Assembly (NCBI GenBank): GCA_023665475.1
Contig: JAMPEB010000010.1
Location: 38,795 to 102,794, forward strand
Source: Lachnoclostridium sp.
Lineage (GTDB): Bacteria; Bacillota; Clostridia; Lachnospirales; Lachnospiraceae
Direction: 5' to 3'
DNA length: 64,000 nucleotides
A model generated the notes under the pieces. It saw only the letters and a program-made list of their open reading frames with translations, ran no database searches and was not told the origin of the DNA. Both the position numbers and the translations under genes were made by a program. Shown here in pieces: positions 1 to 8,235 of the stretch (position 1 is its first letter; each line of letters opens with the position of its first letter).

Positions 1-168
1 AGAATCCGTTCCCTGACACCCATCGTTTTCAGGAAGCAGTTTTATAGAAAGCTTCTCCACCCGCTGCCTGTCCGTACTTTGCGGAACGCATTTCAAGGTA
101 TAATTACATCTGGCTGCCGGTTCACTATAAGTAATTTCCATGTGATAATCAAACGATAATGTTTTCAT
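1..168 (-). CDS. Transglutaminase-like family protein, N-terminal fragment
   Basis: The first 56 residues are visible; the gene runs off the left edge of the window. It begins MKTLSFDYHMEITYSEPA, which resembles the beta-rich N-terminal domain (residues about 1-50) of bacterial transglutaminase-like proteins; the catalytic Cys/His/Asp part would lie outside. The call rests mainly on context. It is the last of three minus-strand genes after the circularly permuted ATP-grasp and alpha-E genes, and these three families are commonly clustered. The cluster is thought to carry out peptide ligation or proteolysis-like chemistry of unknown substrate. The ATG lies 53 bp beyond the alpha-E stop. Confidence 0.6.
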   Translation of the reverse strand, partial: MKTLSFDYHMEITYSEPAARCNYTLKCVPQSTDRQRVEKLSIKLLPENDGCQGTDS

Positions 169-221
169 AACAAATGATGCCCTTTCTGTAAACTGGACAC
201 CATAATTTAGAAAATTCTCAG

Positions 222-884
222 CTAAATAATGGTTTCTATCTTGTCCACTATTTTATAATAATCAATTTCCTGCTGAGCTACAAGTGTTTTTAAACTCTCG
301 ATATTCTCTTTTTTATATTTCATGCCGCTGCGCTCCATTCTGGGCACAAGGCGGTTGATTTCCCGGCTCAGCTCCTTCGCCGGAGCTTTCAGTCTGGCAT
401 AGAGATCCACTCTCTCCACCCTTTTGCCCGCCTTTATCATATTCCGCACCTGTTCGGAATCAATGCTGTCATCCGCAATCCCCCAGAAAGCCAGAATATT
501 ATCCATAACCTTCTGCATCTCGATTAAAGGCGCCCTGCTGATTTTCGCCCGGTTCATGTCATAAACCGCTAATTGAATATAGGACAGGGTTTCGGAACCG
601 ATTTCCTCCCGAAGAACGATTGCATTGTCATATGCCCGCATCAAATTACTTATGATGGAATCCGGGTTTTCCTCATCAAAGGGGTATTTTTGCCGAAACA
701 CTTCTTTGGAACCATAAATATCCTGTATATCCAGCATTTCGCAAAAGCTCCTGTAGCTGTCCACCGCCTCGTCAATCATGCTGTCAAAGCGGTAGGAATA
801 TAAGCGGAGTGTGGTATACACCCTCTCGGAATATCTGCCCAGCCAGAAAAGGCTGTCCGTCTGCTCTATTGATATAATACCCAT
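222..884 (-). CDS. Alpha-E domain protein
   Basis: This 220-residue, almost entirely helical protein belongs to the alpha-E family (formerly DUF403). The opening IEQTDSLFWLGRYSERV is the usual N-terminal signature (family typically A..LYWLGRYxER), and the YARL segment near residue 165 also fits. Alpha-E proteins are nearly always encoded beside circularly permuted ATP-grasp enzymes and transglutaminases, as here, and probably act as a partner in a peptide-modification system; the biochemical role is not established. The start overlaps the 3' end of the upstream ATP-grasp gene by 19 bp, which implies translational coupling. At 220 residues it is on the short side for the family (often about 300). 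Confidence 0.85.
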   Translation of the reverse strand: MGIISIEQTDSLFWLGRYSERVYTTLRLYSYRFDSMIDEAVDSYRSFCEMLDIQDIYGSKEVFRQKYPFDEENPDSIISNLMRAYDNAIVLREEIGSETLSYIQLAVYDMNRAKISRAPLIEMQKVMDNILAFWGIADDSIDSEQVRNMIKAGKRVERVDLYARLKAPAKELSREINRLVPRMERSGMKYKKENIESLKTLVAQQEIDYYKIVDKIETII

Positions 885-2185
885 GTGTCCTTAAATCCTC
901 CTCCTTGGGATGAATTGACAATAAAAGAATCCGGATTTCGTGAAAACCGGGTAAGCCCGCTCTTCCATACAAGCGGTTCATCCGCCATCAGAACAAAGGC
1001 CCGCAAATCCGCCTTTCTCGCCACAATATCGTTTCCTTCCATAATGTCAATATCACAAAAGTCAATGACTTCCTGAGCGATAAATCTTCTGGGTTCCTCC
1101 TTTAGCATTGCAATAAATCTTTCCTTCTGAGAGCGTGTCATGCTGCTGCCGAACACCACTCCGTATCCGCCTGCTTCCGCAACATCCTTTAACACAAGCT
1201 TATCAAAATGCTCCAGCACATAGCGCATATCCTGCTCATAAAAAGGAAGGTAAGTAGGCGCATTGTTTAACACCGGCTCCTCACCCAGATAATAGCGTAT
1301 CATCTTGGGAACAAAATAATAAATTCCTTTGTCATCCGCAATCCCATTGCCCGGCGCATTCAAAAGCGCCACATTCCCCTTGCGGTACACATCATAAATA
1401 TGGGGCACACCAATGACCGACTCCTGATTAAAGTTCATGGGGTCCAAATATTCATCCGAAATGCGGCGGTACACCGCGCCGACTCGCTCTAGTTCCCCAT
1501 TGTAATTTACATAATACAGCTTATCATCCACCACCTTCAAATCCGCTCCCGTGACCAGATGCGCCCCCGTCTTTTCCGCCAGATAGGAATGCTCAAAATA
1601 AGCCGCGTTATATCTTCCCGGAGTCAGTATCACCGTATGTCCGCCCGCATTGACATAATCCATGGTACGCCGCAGAAGCTGCGCATAGTTGCGGTTATCC
1701 TCTAAATGATACTGCTGGAAAGTGGCCGGACTGCTGCGCCTGCACAGACCTCTGGCAATCATGGGATAAGAAGCTCCTGACGGCACGCGGAGATTATCCT
1801 CTAAAATATACCAGCTTCCGTCTTTTCCCTGCACCAAATCAATTCCGGAAATATGGGTATAAATATCTTTCGCCGGGCGCACACCCTCACACTCAGCCAT
1901 ATATCCGCCGGAAGCAAATATAAAATCCTCAGGCACCACATGGTCCTTGACAATTTTCTTTTCACTGTAAATATCTTTTAAAAACAAATTCAAAGCGGTC
2001 ACTCTCTGCTTCAAGCCTTTTTCCAGATAATTAAATTCCTGCTTTTCTATCATCCGGGGAATGGCGTCAAAAGGAAACAGTTGTTCATGAAACACATTAT
2101 TTTTATAAATACCGAATTTAACACCATACCTTGCCAACAGTTCATTCACCGTATCTGTATGCTCCAGCAAATCTAAATCATACAT
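866..2185 (-). CDS. Circularly permuted type 2 ATP-grasp protein
   Basis: This 439-residue protein belongs to the circularly permuted ATP-grasp type 2 family (formerly DUF404/DUF407), predicted carboxylate-amine or peptide ligases. Visible family features include the KDIYS segment near residue 70, GIDLVQGKDGSWYILEDN (ATP/metal-binding strand, near 115-132), RVPSGASY, and the C-terminal KDVAEAGGYGV glycine-rich loop with the Lys expected to contact ATP (near 335). It is the first gene of the ATP-grasp / alpha-E / transglutaminase cluster, and the next gene overlaps its end. No dedicated promoter is obvious in the 39 bp upstream, so it may be co-transcribed with the kinase-like gene before it. 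Substrate unknown. Confidence 0.9.
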   Translation of the reverse strand: MYDLDLLEHTDTVNELLARYGVKFGIYKNNVFHEQLFPFDAIPRMIEKQEFNYLEKGLKQRVTALNLFLKDIYSEKKIVKDHVVPEDFIFASGGYMAECEGVRPAKDIYTHISGIDLVQGKDGSWYILEDNLRVPSGASYPMIARGLCRRSSPATFQQYHLEDNRNYAQLLRRTMDYVNAGGHTVILTPGRYNAAYFEHSYLAEKTGAHLVTGADLKVVDDKLYYVNYNGELERVGAVYRRISDEYLDPMNFNQESVIGVPHIYDVYRKGNVALLNAPGNGIADDKGIYYFVPKMIRYYLGEEPVLNNAPTYLPFYEQDMRYVLEHFDKLVLKDVAEAGGYGVVFGSSMTRSQKERFIAMLKEEPRRFIAQEVIDFCDIDIMEGNDIVARKADLRAFVLMADEPLVWKSGLTRFSRNPDSFIVNSSQGGGFKDTWVLYQ

Positions 2186-2224
2186 AAAATCACCCTTTCC
2201 TGCCGCACCTCTGTGCTTCCCATG

Positions 2225-2836
2225 TCATTCCTTTTTGCCCAGCCGCTCCTTCAGCGCCTCCTCTAACATCCTCACGCTTCCCTCAATTCCAAAGATGCCG
2301 CTGTTTAACGCCATATCCTTATTTGTCAGTTCATCCTTATAACCCTTGCAGTACCTCTTGTGGTACAGCATTCTGGATTTGTCCACTTCTTTAATCATTT
2401 TCTCCGCCGTAGCCTTATCCATATTCATGAACTGGATGCAGTTTTGGCAACGGACCTCATAGGGCGCATAAACAAATACCGACAGCTTTTTCTCGTAATC
2501 CGACAGGATGCTGTCCGCACACCGCCCCACGATAATGCAGGAATCCTTATCCGCTAAATCTCTGATGATATTGGTCTGAATCATAAAGATTTCATCCTGC
2601 ATACTCTGTATTCCCATGCCTAAAGGATACTGCCTCTTAAAATAAATGGAGTTAGATACTTCTTCTTTCCGACTGATTGCGGACACCGGCAGTTCCATTC
2701 TTTTAGCGGTTTCCTCCACAATATCCCTGTCATAAAAGGGGATGTCCAATCGCTCTGACAGCATTTGCGCAATACTTCTTCCCATACTCGCAAATTGTCT
2801 GGATATCGTAATCACATACTTTTCCATTTGTGCCAT
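2225..2836 (-). CDS. Cytidylate kinase-like family protein with degenerate P-loop
   Basis: A 203-residue protein of the cytidylate-kinase-like family (AAA/P-loop superfamily). The N-terminal ISRQFASMGRSIAQ lies where the family usually has ISRQYGSGGREI, so the glycine-rich phosphate loop is partly degraded. FYDRDIVEETAKR, CIIVGRCAD and the RxxYHKRYC segment near residues 155-162 are family-typical. It may phosphorylate a nucleotide or a small molecule; the degraded loop makes activity uncertain. It is not the housekeeping cmk, which lacks this lid layout. It sits 55 bp downstream of the amino acid ABC permease and 39 bp upstream of the ATP-grasp gene. Its start is preceded by a GAAAGAATGAGGA purine tract. 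Confidence 0.8.
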   Translation of the reverse strand: MAQMEKYVITISRQFASMGRSIAQMLSERLDIPFYDRDIVEETAKRMELPVSAISRKEEVSNSIYFKRQYPLGMGIQSMQDEIFMIQTNIIRDLADKDSCIIVGRCADSILSDYEKKLSVFVYAPYEVRCQNCIQFMNMDKATAEKMIKEVDKSRMLYHKRYCKGYKDELTNKDMALNSGIFGIEGSVRMLEEALKERLGKKE

Positions 2837-2891
2837 TCCTCATTCTTTCCTTCAGGGTCCTCCCCCGCTTCCTTTCCCATGGCTTTTGCCT

Positions 2892-3686
2892 CTAATTATT
2901 TACGCTCACTGCCAATCCCATACCCCGGGCATTCTTTCCCTGTTTTTTCTGCATATTTCTCACAATACAGGACAGTGTAAAATTAATCACAAAATAGATA
3001 AGCGCCGCAAAACCAAACAATACAAACACATCCGAAACATTCGTCGTTGCCATGCCGTTGTATTGATACGCTCCGTTCATAATCTGCCGCACCCTTGCCA
3101 TAAGTTCGATTACCGCTACATTTGCAAGATAGGAAGAGTCCTTAATGGTTGTCACCACCTGACTGAGCAGTGTGGGTATGATATTGCGGTATGCCTGCGG
3201 CAGCACAATATACACCATAATCTGCACCATATGAAATCCCTGGGATTTTCCTGCTTCAAACTGCCCCTCCGCCACAGAGTTAAGCCCACCCCTGACAATC
3301 TCCGCAATCACGGAAGAGGTAAATAAAATCAAAGCTACTGCTGCCTTAAATAACAGCTTCACTTCTACCGAGGACAAGCCGAACATCTTATGTCCGAAAA
3401 ATTTCGGGCATGGGCAGAATACCACACAAATAAATATCCAGAGCAAGAGCGGCGTATTCCGGAATATTTCAATATAACAAATCGCCAGCCATTTAAAAAT
3501 CCGGCTTACAGGACCGACACAATAATTTCTCACCAAAGCCAGTACCGAGCCCACAACGATACCCAATACCACTGCAATCACCGATATCACCAGCGTAAAC
3601 AGAACTCCTTTGAAAATATATTGTAATACTCCCGTATTGGTAATGATTCTCAAACTTCCCTGTAACTCTTCCATACTGCTACCCAT
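2892..3686 (-). CDS. Amino acid ABC transporter permease (second copy)
   Basis: His/Glu/Gln/Arg-type (HisM/GlnP-like) ABC permease of about 264 residues. Helices are visible at FTLVISVIAVVLGIVVGSVLALV and further on. The family signature EIFRNTPLLLWIF (about residues 80-92) is present, as is the EAA loop EIVRGGLNSVAEGQFEAGKSQGF that docks on the ATPase. The reading frame stays open far upstream, but that extension runs through dispersed repeat copy A and is not protein-like. ATG at 3686 (GGAAAGG just before) or 3674 is therefore the likely start. It is the last gene of the four-gene importer operon. The gap before it is unusually long because of the inserted repeat, which may lower its expression relative to the other permease. 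Confidence 0.85.
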   Translation of the reverse strand: MGSSMEELQGSLRIITNTGVLQYIFKGVLFTLVISVIAVVLGIVVGSVLALVRNYCVGPVSRIFKWLAICYIEIFRNTPLLLWIFICVVFCPCPKFFGHKMFGLSSVEVKLLFKAAVALILFTSSVIAEIVRGGLNSVAEGQFEAGKSQGFHMVQIMVYIVLPQAYRNIIPTLLSQVVTTIKDSSYLANVAVIELMARVRQIMNGAYQYNGMATTNVSDVFVLFGFAALIYFVINFTLSCIVRNMQKKQGKNARGMGLAVSVNN

Positions 3687-3792
3687 GCCTTTCCACAACC
3701 TACGGATTCTTGATAATTTTATGCCGCCGCAGCCGCAAACATTTTTTACACATCTCGTCATGCCTACCTTCTGCAACACAAACAATCCGTGA

Positions 3793-3922
3793 GAAGAATG
3801 CCTGCCCAAAGCGAACTTGTTCGCTTGGCATTCTTCAGCGCGAGATTTAGAATTTCTTAACCTGCGTGCCAAAGAGGTGTGTTTACACACCCTCTTTGCA
3901 GGGTTAGAAATTCTTCTCACGC
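3793..3922 (-). repeat. Dispersed two-hairpin intergenic element, copy A
   Basis: Copy A lies between the two permease genes of the importer. Read on the minus strand it starts TAGCGTGAGAAG (the TAG is the stop codon of the upstream permease) and forms a long hairpin with arms GTTAGAAATTCT... on one side and ...AGAATTTCTTAAC on the other. Inside is its own variable hairpin (AAAGAGGTGTG against CACACCCTCTTT). A second hairpin follows with stem GAAGAATGCC / GGCATTCTTC. Four more copies occur in the window (B-E) with the same orientation and compensatory arm changes. It sits in a transcribed spacer, so it could act as an RNA structure such as a processing, stability or attenuation element. Confidence 0.85.
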
Positions 3923-4617
3923 TACACGCTTATACGCGCATCCCTCTTTTTCAACGAATTTTCCCATGTACTTGCAAGCGTGGACAGCGGGAAACAAACA
4001 ATGAAAAACAGAAAACCGCTGACTAAATATGCCGGGGCATAGGCGCCGCCCGTACTGGCTCCCGTCACAAAATTATAAGTTACCGAAATCAAATCGGCGC
4101 CTCCCACAATATACAGGCAGGAAGTATTCTTTATCAGGTTTACCACCTGATTCACCATGGGCGGCAGAATAACCTTAATGCTTTGCGGCAGAATAATGAA
4201 ATACATCCGCTGGATATATCCGAAACCTTGGGACTGTGCCGCTTCAAACTGCCCCTTAGGCACCGATTCAATACCGGCACGAATCACTTCCGCCATATAA
4301 GCGCCATGATAAATTCCCAAGGTCAGGATTCCGGTAGGGATAATGCCCAGGCTATGTCCGGAAAATGCCAATGCATAATATAAAAAACACATTTGAAGAA
4401 GCAGCGGGGTATTTTGAATCAGCTCCACATAAGCTCTGGCAATTCCACGCAATACTTTTTTACCGCTTGTAGCCATAAGACCTATCACGATTCCCAATAC
4501 CAGAGAAATCAGGAGGGAAAACACCGCTGTTTTGACCGTATTGCCAAGCCCCAGCAAAAAAGTGTTCCGAAATGTCCAAACCTTTCCCCATGCTTCCGCT
4601 GAAAAAATACCGTTCAT
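3922..4617 (-). CDS. Amino acid ABC transporter permease (first copy)
   Basis: HisM/GlnP-type permease of about 231 residues. It has the ELIQNTPLLLQMCF signature (near residues 70-83), the cytoplasmic EAA loop EVIRAGIESVPKGQFEAAQSQGF and several hydrophobic helices. The start at 4617 (MNGIFSAEAWG) is set by the purine tract GAGAGGA a few bases upstream, within the repeated SD leader; an earlier in-frame ATG would read through the GC-rich hairpin. It pairs with the second permease to form the membrane channel of the importer. Its stop codon is the first three bases of repeat copy A. Confidence 0.88.
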   Translation of the reverse strand: MNGIFSAEAWGKVWTFRNTFLLGLGNTVKTAVFSLLISLVLGIVIGLMATSGKKVLRGIARAYVELIQNTPLLLQMCFLYYALAFSGHSLGIIPTGILTLGIYHGAYMAEVIRAGIESVPKGQFEAAQSQGFGYIQRMYFIILPQSIKVILPPMVNQVVNLIKNTSCLYIVGGADLISVTYNFVTGASTGGAYAPAYLVSGFLFFIVCFPLSTLASTWENSLKKRDARISV

Positions 4618-4660
4618 AATTCCTCTCATTCCGCCGCGCAAGCGGCATTTTAATCCGTAG
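4618..4660 (-). promoter_or_regulatory. Repeated hairpin/Shine-Dalgarno leader, copy 1
   Basis: On the minus strand this spacer reads GATTAAAATGCCGC, a GC-rich stem GCCGC-TTGC-GCGGC, then GGAATGAGAGGAATT and the start codon of the permease. Nearly the same sequence precedes mfd (28987-29024), and its last part (GGCGGAATGAGAGGAA) precedes rpiB. The GAGAGGA tract is the ribosome-binding site, and the hairpin ends just upstream of it. Confidence 0.7.
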
Positions 4661-4710
4661 AAACCCACCATATCACAAAGTCATTCTTTTTTTGTTGTTT
4701 TCCATATCTG

Positions 4711-5607
4711 TCAGTTCAATCCGTAAGTGCTTACAAATCCGTCTATGGTTCCGTCACTCAGCCATGTGCTTACCAATTCATCACACACAGTTGAAAAATC
4801 GGAGCCCTTTTTGGTTGCAATTCCATATTCCTGAGGTGCAAATTTCTCTTCTATGTAAGAGCGTCCGTCTGTCTTATAAATAGCAAGAATGGACTTATCC
4901 ACACAGAACGCATCCACTTCTTTTGCGCTCAATGCCGTTGAAATAGCGGGATAATCTTCATACTGCTGGAAAGAAATACCAGTAGTCCATGTAGCGGCAT
5001 CAAAGGTATCCCTGTTAAAGGAAGAGCCGTCTATCAGTTTTGCATCCACCATTGCTGCCGTCAATTCTCTTGCCGATGTGGAACCGGAAGAAACACCGAC
5101 TTTTTTGTCAACTAAATCTGCCAAAGAAGTAATTCCGGAAGCATCTTCCACCAGAACCGTTACCGCGTCCGTGTAATAAGGTGTTGTAAAATCCCAGCTC
5201 TTCTTTCTTTCGTCCGTGATGGTAAAAGTTGCCAGCACACAGTCGATATCACCGGAATCCAAAAGTTCGGTACGGGTCGCTGCGGTTACCGTAGTAAACT
5301 CTACCTCCACTCCAAGAGTCTCCGCCACCTTTGTTGCAATGTCAATTTCCATACCGCTGTACTCACCTGTCAAGGTGTCCTGCAATCCGAATCCGGGTAC
5401 GGCATTCTTAACGCCTACGCGTAAAACCCCTCTGTCAATAATCGCCTGTGTATCTGCGCCGTAAGTTACATCCGCCGAGCCGCTTCCGCCTGCCTGTGTG
5501 CCTCCGGATGCGCTTCCCCCTGCCGCAGGCGTACCACTGTTTCCACATCCTGCCAGCATCGTCACAGACAATAGCCCCGCTAACAATAACGCCAATTTCT
5601 TTTTCAT
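4711..5607 (-). CDS. Amino acid ABC transporter substrate-binding lipoprotein
   Basis: Family 3 (polar amino acid) solute-binding protein of 298 residues. The start at 5607 gives a classic lipoprotein signal, MKKKLALLLAGLLSVTMLAGC, with lipobox LAGC; an earlier in-frame ATG would bury it. A Gly/Ser-rich linker follows, then the mature domain with GVLRVGVKNAVPGFG, GMEIDIATKVAETLGV and ITDERKKSWDFTTPYY, the last being typical of Glu/Gln/Asp-type binding proteins. It is anchored outside the membrane and delivers an amino acid to the two permeases. The exact ligand cannot be read from the sequence. RBS AGAGGAAAATATT precedes the ATG. It is the second gene of the importer operon. Confidence 0.9.
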   Translation of the reverse strand: MKKKLALLLAGLLSVTMLAGCGNSGTPAAGGSASGGTQAGGSGSADVTYGADTQAIIDRGVLRVGVKNAVPGFGLQDTLTGEYSGMEIDIATKVAETLGVEVEFTTVTAATRTELLDSGDIDCVLATFTITDERKKSWDFTTPYYTDAVTVLVEDASGITSLADLVDKKVGVSSGSTSARELTAAMVDAKLIDGSSFNRDTFDAATWTTGISFQQYEDYPAISTALSAKEVDAFCVDKSILAIYKTDGRSYIEEKFAPQEYGIATKKGSDFSTVCDELVSTWLSDGTIDGFVSTYGLN

Positions 5608-5724
5608 AATATTTTCCTCTTTTCTGCACTGTCGCTTATGTACTCCTTTAAAACTTTCCTCCTCGGGAGACAGTGCCTTCCCGGGTCGGAAATCTATCTT
5701 ACAACAAGACCACCGATAAGACAT

Positions 5725-6453
5725 TTACCGGATAATCTTGCCCAAGAACTGCTTTACACGCTCATTTTCCGGATTGTCAAAGAAATGATCCGGCGTCCCC
5801 TCTTCTATGATTTGTCCATCCGCCATAAAAACAATTCTGTCGGCTACCTGACGGGCAAATCCCATCTCATGTGTGACCACCACCATGGTAATATTTTCTT
5901 TTGCAAGCTTTATCATAACATCCAAAACTTCCTGTATGGTCTCCGGATCTAGCGCAGAGGTGGGCTCATCAAACAAAATAATCTTCGTCTGCGCGCATAA
6001 GGCTCTGGCAATGGCAATCCTCTGCTGCTGTCCTCCCGATAATGTTGTGGGATAAACATGCGCCTTATCCTTTAGCCCCACCACCTCAAGATAATGGAAT
6101 GCCAATTCCTCCGCCTCCGCTTTACTTTTGTGATGCAGCTTCATAGGCGCCAGCGTCAGGTTTTTCAATACCGTCATATGAGGATACAGATTAAACTGCT
6201 GGAACACCATGGAGGTTGTTTCCCGAATCAAATGCACCTTGTTTTTATGTGTTAGCTGCTTTCCTTCCACATAAACCTTTCCGCCGGTTGGCTCCTCCAA
6301 AAAGTTCATGCATCTTACCGTGGTAGATTTGCCTGAGCCGGAGGGACCGATGATAACCAGTTTTTCTCCCTCCTGCACTTCTAAATTAACATCCTTCAAA
6401 ACATGCAAATCGCCAAAGCTTTTATTTACATTTTCCAACTTAATCATTACCAT
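5725..6453 (-). CDS. Amino acid ABC transporter ATP-binding protein
   Basis: GlnQ/HisP-type ABC ATPase of 242 residues, the expected length. Walker A GPSGSGKST (about 36-44), Q-loop FQQFNLYPHMT, signature LSGGQQQR (about 138-145), Walker B IILFDEP and the switch His in VVTHEMGFA are all intact. It powers the two permeases downstream. GGGGAGG is placed 8 bases before the ATG at 6453. It is the first gene of the operon and is transcribed from the TTGACA/TACAAT promoter at about 6.6 kb through a leader containing a strong terminator-like hairpin. Confidence 0.93.
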   Translation of the reverse strand: MVMIKLENVNKSFGDLHVLKDVNLEVQEGEKLVIIGPSGSGKSTTVRCMNFLEEPTGGKVYVEGKQLTHKNKVHLIRETTSMVFQQFNLYPHMTVLKNLTLAPMKLHHKSKAEAEELAFHYLEVVGLKDKAHVYPTTLSGGQQQRIAIARALCAQTKIILFDEPTSALDPETIQEVLDVMIKLAKENITMVVVTHEMGFARQVADRIVFMADGQIIEEGTPDHFFDNPENERVKQFLGKIIR

Positions 6454-6525
6454 GTATCCAACCTCCCCGGCTTCGTCCGCTGCAGATTGCCTCCAAAACC
6501 TATTTATTCATCCTTCCTATACGAT

Positions 6526-6559
6526 AAAAGGCGCCACGGACCGCTTTGTCCATGGCGCC
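6526..6559 (-). terminator. Terminator-like hairpin in the importer leader
   Basis: GGCGCCACGGAC pairs with GTCCATGGCGCC (12 bp with one mismatch) around a short loop. Read on the minus strand it is followed by TTTTATCG. It starts about 10 bases downstream of the predicted transcription start and about 75 bases before the ATPase gene. It is therefore either an attenuator-type hairpin in the leader or a 5'-stabilising stem. The short U-run argues for incomplete termination. Confidence 0.55.
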
Positions 6560-6577
6560 TTTGCCTCTTGTGGTATT

Positions 6578-6606
6578 ATTGTATACTATTATACAATTCA
6601 TGTCAA
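6578..6606 (-). promoter_or_regulatory. Importer promoter with overlapping palindromic operator
   Basis: On the minus strand: TTGACA (6601-6606), 17-base spacer, TACAAT (6578-6583). The spacer and -10 box contain a perfect dyad, TTGTATA-ATAG-TATACAA (6579-6596). That is the size and position of a site for a dimeric HTH repressor (a GntR-type site would fit). A bound protein would cover the -10 element. No cognate regulator gene lies next to it. Confidence 0.65.
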
Positions 6607-6758
6607 CATAGTAATTGTACTTTTTTAGGTACAATATCTTGCATCCTTTCTCCATTTGTGCTAAAATCCTTTTCATAAATATGGCAAAGGAGCCTGTAGC
6701 AGATACTATGGGCTCTTTTTGTTTGCAGGAAATCCGGCAGAAAGGAATAAAATGCCTT

Positions 6759-8078
6759 ATGAAGAACTTTCACATAAAAAAATCGCATGCAATTTTGCAT
6801 ACAATTCTGCATTTGCCACCCATCGGCGCCCGCATCGCTAAATCCGGCGCTGCCGTTTTATTATGTTTTGCAGTTTACCAGCTCAGTCCCAGAAACGGTA
6901 TTTTATTTTACATGGCTTTGGCTTCCCTGCAGTGCATACAGCCCGAGCATACCAGCAGCAGAGCAATAGCAAAGCAGCGTATCAGCGGCACATTCATTGG
7001 CGCTGCATATGGTCTGCTTACCATTTTGTTTCAATACTATCTGCTGGATTCTCTTCCCTTTTCCTATTTCTTTTACTGCATCCTTGTAGCTATATTTGTC
7101 ATGGCGTCTTTATACACTGCGGTAATTTTAAAATTTCAGTCGGCTGCCTATTTTTCCTGTGTGGTCTACCTGAGCATTACTCTGGTACACATCGGGGACG
7201 ACAACCCCTATCTGTTTGTATATAACAGGGTTCTTGACACCTTAATCGGCATCCTTATCGGCATTGTAGTAAATAACTTTCATCTTCCCTACAAAAAAGA
7301 CAAAGAAACCCTGTTTGCAGCCGGTCTGGATGATGTACTTTTATCCGGCGGTTCCCCCATATCCGCCTTCAACAGAATCGAGCTCAACCGAATGCTGGAA
7401 GAAGGACTTGCCTTTACCATTATGACCATGCGTACCCCTGCGTCTTTTCTTGAGGCTGTAAGCGGAATCCATCTCCAGCTTCCTGTTATTTTAATGGATG
7501 GGGCGGCTATCTACAATGTCAAGGAAAATACCTATCCGTATAAATGCGAAATGTCTTTTGAAGAATCCCTTTCCATAACAGAAACCTTAAAAGAACTCGG
7601 CTTGGAAAGTTTCCAGAATGTCATCCACAATGATAATGTATTTATTTATTTCCAGAACCTTACAAACGAAGGCTCCCGGCAGCTATACGAAACCCTGCGC
7701 CGTTCCCCTTATCGCAATTATATTAATCTGCCCCTGCCTGAGCATGTGCCTGTGGTTTATATTATGGCTTTTGATAAAACGGATAAAGTTACGGATGCAT
7801 ATCAGAAACTACAGGCTGCCGGGTTTACGCAGCGTTTTAAAACAGTGTGCTACGAATCCCATGACTACCCCGGATATTCCTATTTAAAAATCTACAACCG
7901 CAATGCTTCACGGCAGACCGCGCTTGAACAGTTAAAACAGATGACCGGATTCAGACGCACCTATACCTTCGGCACCGTCCCCGGCATGTATGACGAACTG
8001 GTAACGAATCTCAATGCGGATGATGTGGTGCGCTTATTAAAACGGAAATATGAGACTCCCATTTTCCTAAAAGTGTAA
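6759..8078 (+). CDS. FUSC/aromatic acid exporter-type membrane protein fused to degenerate HAD domain
   Basis: A 439-residue protein in two parts. Residues about 15-175 hold short hydrophobic helices and the RAIAKQRISGTFIGAAYG segment typical of FUSC/ArAE (DUF939-like) proteins. Residues about 185-439 follow a Cof-type (class IIB) HAD fold: AFTIMTMRTPASF and LPVILMDGAAIYN match the family's TGR and NGA motifs, followed by a cap domain. The catalytic residues are missing: DxDGT reads GLDDV, the late Lys motif reads ASRQTAL, and GDGxND reads GTVPGMYD. The C-terminal domain is probably a ligand sensor or structural part, not a phosphatase. ATG 6759 is chosen for the AGAAAGGAATAAAA site upstream and because earlier residues are not protein-like. 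Divergent from the ABC importer. Confidence 0.75.
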   Translation: MKNFHIKKSHAILHTILHLPPIGARIAKSGAAVLLCFAVYQLSPRNGILFYMALASLQCIQPEHTSSRAIAKQRISGTFIGAAYGLLTILFQYYLLDSLPFSYFFYCILVAIFVMASLYTAVILKFQSAAYFSCVVYLSITLVHIGDDNPYLFVYNRVLDTLIGILIGIVVNNFHLPYKKDKETLFAAGLDDVLLSGGSPISAFNRIELNRMLEEGLAFTIMTMRTPASFLEAVSGIHLQLPVILMDGAAIYNVKENTYPYKCEMSFEESLSITETLKELGLESFQNVIHNDNVFIYFQNLTNEGSRQLYETLRRSPYRNYINLPLPEHVPVVYIMAFDKTDKVTDAYQKLQAAGFTQRFKTVCYESHDYPGYSYLKIYNRNASRQTALEQLKQMTGFRRTYTFGTVPGMYDELVTNLNADDVVRLLKRKYETPIFLKV

Positions 8079-8083
8079 CTCAT

Positions 8084-8170
8084 TTAGTCATAGAGCATGA
8101 TATCCTCAATATCAGCGCTTGCCGCCAAAATAATGGGAGCACCCGGAACCAATGCACAGGCTTTTTGCAT
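8084..8170 (-). CDS. Possible small ORF or gene remnant (28 aa)
   Basis: A 28-codon minus-strand frame, MQKACALVPGAPIILAASAD..., ends six bases past the stop of the convergent FUSC-HAD gene. The composition is protein-like (ending ADIEDIMLYD), but the SD is weak and I recognise no family. It lies beyond the bidirectional terminator that ends spoVT, so it would need its own promoter. It is more likely the tail of a lost gene than an active one. Confidence 0.25.
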   Translation of the reverse strand: MQKACALVPGAPIILAASADIEDIMLYD

Positions 8171-8190
8171 CAGGATTCCATAAATAAAAG

Positions 8191-8230
8191 GCCGGAGAGG
8201 ATGTACGGTTCTCATTCTCTCCGGCTTTTT
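8191..8230. terminator. Bidirectional terminator between the FUSC-HAD gene and spoVT
   Basis: Stem GCCGGAGAG (8191-8199) with CTCTCCGGC (8217-8225). It is followed by T5 on the plus strand and by TTTTATTTAT on the minus strand. It can stop transcripts of both convergent genes. Confidence 0.85.
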
Positions 8231-8235
8231 ACTTT

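Noticed and set aside
2742..3326. Long plus-strand frame opposite the kinase-like and permease genes
   Set aside because: Antisense shadow with His/Cys-rich composition, no SD and no family resemblance.
3687..3920. N-terminal extension of the second permease
   Set aside because: It reads through repeat copy A and is not protein-like; starts at 3686 or 3674 fit the family.
6454..6610. T-box or amino acid riboswitch in the importer leader
   Set aside because: The leader is too short and lacks the T-box sequence; only a simple hairpin is present.
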